A program made the position numbers and the translations under genes. From contig CALBLR010000433.1 of assembly GCA_937896015.1 (NCBI GenBank), positions 1-5,911 on the forward strand: 5,911 nt of DNA, given 5' to 3'. Shown here in pieces: positions 3,848 to 5,911 of the stretch; positions within the stretch are counted from its first letter, which is position 1, and each line of letters starts with the position of its first letter. Source of the stretch: an uncultured Prevotellaceae bacterium. GTDB taxonomy: Bacteria > Bacteroidota > Bacteroidia > Bacteroidales > Muribaculaceae. Below the pieces are notes generated by a model that saw only the letters and a program-made list of their open reading frames with translations, was not told the origin of the DNA and ran no database searches.

Positions 3848-5911
3848 ATGAGTAAAGAAAAGAAATTTATGACGTGTGACGGCAACCAGGCTGCCGCCCA
3901 CATCAGTTACATGTTTACTGATGTGGCCGCAATCTACCCCATCACACCGTCATCGACAATGGCTGAGCATGTAGACGAATGGGCAGCCGCCGGCCGAAAG
4001 AACATTTTCGGCGAGACCGTAACGGTACAGGAGATGCAGTCGGAAGGCGGCGCCAGCGGCGCTGTGCACGGCGCGCTCCAGGCAGGCGCACTCACCACCA
4101 CCTACACTGCCTCGCAGGGCCTGCTGCTCATGATCCCCAACATGTATAAGATAGCCGGCGAGCTGCTGCCCGCCGTGTTCCACGTGTCGGCCCGCACTCT
4201 TGCCTCCCACACACTGTGCATCTTCGGCGACCATCAGGATGTGATGTCGACCCGCCAGACGGGCTTCGCAATGCTTTGCGAAGGCTCGGTGCAAGAGGTG
4301 ATGGACCTCGCCGCCGTGGCACACCTGAGCGCCATCAAGGGCCGCGTGCCGTTCCTGAACTTCTTTGACGGATTCCGCACATCGCACGAGATACAGAAAA
4401 TAGAGGCACTCGACCAGGAGGACCTGAAGCCCCTGCTCGACATGGACGCCGTGAACGCATTCCGCAACCGCGCCATGAACCCCGACAAGCCCGTGACCCG
4501 CGGCACCGCCGAGAACCCCGACGTGTTCTTCCAGCACCGCGAGTCGAGCAACGACTACTACAACGCAGTGCCCGCCATTGTTGAGGACTACATCAACCAG
4601 ATCAACAAAATCACAGGCCGCGAATATGGCCTGTTCAACTACTACGGCGCAAAAGACGCCGAGCGTGTGATAATAGCCATGGGCTCGGTGACCGAGGCCA
4701 TTCGCGAGACCATCGACCACCTCACCGCCCAAGGCGAGAAGGTGGGCCTCGTGGCAGTGCACCTCTACCGCCCGTTCTCGGCCAAGCACTTCCTGGCAGC
4801 CGTGCCAAGCACAGCCAAGCGCATAGCAGTGCTCGACCGCACCAAGGAGCCGGGAGCAACCGGCGAGCCACTGTACCTCGACGTGAAGGACTGCTTCTAT
4901 GGCACCGAAAACGCTCCTCTGATTGTGGGCGGCCGCTATGGCCTGGGCTCGAAAGACACCACTCCGGCGCAGATCCTCTCGGTTTACGAGAATCTGGCTC
5001 TGCCCATGCCCAAGGACCACTTCACCATTGGCATTGAAGACGACGTGACATTCACCTCGCTGCCCCAGAAAGAGGAAATCGCCATGGGCGGCAAGGGTCT
5101 GTTCCAGGCTAAGTTCTACGGCCTTGGCGCCGACGGCACCGTGGGTGCCAACAAGAACTCGGTGAAAATCATCGGTGAGAACACCGACAAATATTGCCAG
5201 GCCTACTTCTCATACGACTCAAAGAAGTCGGGCGGCTTCACCTGCTCGCACCTGCGCTTTGGCGACGAGCCCATCCACTCGACCTACCTGGTGACAACGC
5301 CAAACTTTGTGGCTTGCCACGTGCAGGCCTACCTGCACATGTATGACGTGACACGCGGCCTGCAGAAGAACGGCACGTTCCTGCTGAACACCGTGTGGGA
5401 CGGCGACGAGCTGGCAAAGAATCTGCCCAACAAGGTAAAGAAGTATTTCGCCGACAACAACATCACCGTATACTACATCAACGCCACCAAGATTGCACAG
5501 GAGATTGGCCTGGGCAACCGCACCAACACCATTCTGCAATCGGCCTTCTTCCGCATCACCGAAGTGATACCGGTTGACCTGGCCGTGGAGCAGATGAAGA
5601 AGTTCATCGTGAAGTCATACGGCCGCAAGGGCGAAGACGTGGTGAACAAGAACTATCAGGCAGTGGACCGCGGCGGCGAGTACAAGCAACTCACCGTTGA
5701 CCCGGCATGGTCGGCACTCGAGCCCGAAGAGGACAAGACCGACGATGCTCCGGCATTTGTGCAAAATGTGGTGCGCCCCATCAATGCGCAAGACGGCGAC
5801 CTGCTGCCCGTGTCGGCATTCAAGGGCCGCGAAGACGGCACCTGGGACAGCGGCACAGCAGCCTACGAGAAGCGCGGCGTGGCCACATTCGTGCCCGAAT
5901 GGAACGCTGAA
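3848..5911 (+). CDS. Pyruvate:ferredoxin (flavodoxin) oxidoreductase, N-terminal 688 residues
   Basis: This cytosolic enzyme oxidises pyruvate with CoA to acetyl-CoA and CO2 and reduces ferredoxin, the main pyruvate-cleaving step of anaerobic Bacteroidales. The frame is open to the right edge; full-length homologues are about 1,170-1,190 residues, so roughly the last 500 are missing. Domain I starts with CDGNQAAAH (10-18) and carries YPITPSS (30-36). T33, E66 and R116 correspond to the Desulfovibrio africanus catalytic/TPP residues Thr31, Glu64 and Arg114. Domain II covers about 260-370. The gamma-type domain III starts near 412 with MGGKG (413-417) and GLGADGTVGANK (425-436). The EKR linker shows YEKR at 673-676. 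The window stops at PEWNAE, right before the expected CxxCxxC of the 4Fe-4S domain; the C-terminal TPP-binding domain also lies outside. The start has no Shine-Dalgarno, typical for the phylum. Its leader is long and may be structured. Confidence 0.97.
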   Translation, partial: MSKEKKFMTCDGNQAAAHISYMFTDVAAIYPITPSSTMAEHVDEWAAAGRKNIFGETVTVQEMQSEGGASGAVHGALQAGALTTTYTASQGLLLMIPNMYKIAGELLPAVFHVSARTLASHTLCIFGDHQDVMSTRQTGFAMLCEGSVQEVMDLAAVAHLSAIKGRVPFLNFFDGFRTSHEIQKIEALDQEDLKPLLDMDAVNAFRNRAMNPDKPVTRGTAENPDVFFQHRESSNDYYNAVPAIVEDYINQINKITGREYGLFNYYGAKDAERVIIAMGSVTEAIRETIDHLTAQGEKVGLVAVHLYRPFSAKHFLAAVPSTAKRIAVLDRTKEPGATGEPLYLDVKDCFYGTENAPLIVGGRYGLGSKDTTPAQILSVYENLALPMPKDHFTIGIEDDVTFTSLPQKEEIAMGGKGLFQAKFYGLGADGTVGANKNSVKIIGENTDKYCQAYFSYDSKKSGGFTCSHLRFGDEPIHSTYLVTTPNFVACHVQAYLHMYDVTRGLQKNGTFLLNTVWDGDELAKNLPNKVKKYFADNNITVYYINATKIAQEIGLGNRTNTILQSAFFRITEVIPVDLAVEQMKKFIVKSYGRKGEDVVNKNYQAVDRGGEYKQLTVDPAWSALEPEEDKTDDAPAFVQNVVRPINAQDGDLLPVSAFKGREDGTWDSGTAAYEKRGVATFVPEWNAE

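Noticed and set aside
3950..5020. Long open frame (356 codons) antisense to nifJ
   Set aside because: It mirrors the GC-rich third positions of nifJ; its protein is rich in His, Val, Gly and Ala without a recognisable domain.

Overview
This looks like a chromosomal segment from an obligately anaerobic member of Bacteroidota, most likely order Bacteroidales. Four things point there. The promoter-like sites match the phylum's TTTG / TAnnTTTG (-33/-7) pattern. None of the five genes has a strong Shine-Dalgarno site. The pyruvate:ferredoxin oxidoreductase is the single-chain anaerobe type. The helicase ends in a DbpA-type RNA-binding domain. Coding DNA is GC-rich with strong G/C preference at third positions, so placement in a GC-rich family such as Muribaculaceae is possible, but this is a guess.

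Layout. Positions 1-371 are mostly non-coding and end in a promoter. A rightward cluster follows: a stand-alone B3/B4 (PheRS-beta editing-like) protein (372-1043), a Sua5/YciO/YrdC-family protein (1068-1670) and a small thioredoxin-fold lipoprotein (1713-2132). Gaps of 24 and 42 bases without internal promoters suggest one transcript. A leftward DbpA-like DEAD-box RNA helicase (3490-2153) converges on this cluster across a GC-only hairpin. A 357-base intergenic region (3491-3847) holds divergent promoters. Last is nifJ, whose first 688 codons run off the right edge, just before its ferredoxin-like Fe-S domain.

How the genes relate. The first two proteins and the helicase belong to families acting on tRNA or ribosomal RNA. 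The thioredoxin-like protein is probably envelope-bound and unrelated in function. NifJ is central anaerobic metabolism: pyruvate to acetyl-CoA, CO2 and reduced ferredoxin.

Most of the window is ordinary housekeeping DNA, and I see no phage, transposon, CRISPR array or defence system. The part least explained by known features is the nifJ leader. A near-consensus promoter predicts a start at about 3681, exactly where a 14-bp long-range stem (3680-3694 with 3776-3791) begins. That stem encloses two hairpins, one with a competing alternative fold. I do not recognise it as a known RNA class, and it is the best candidate here for something undescribed.
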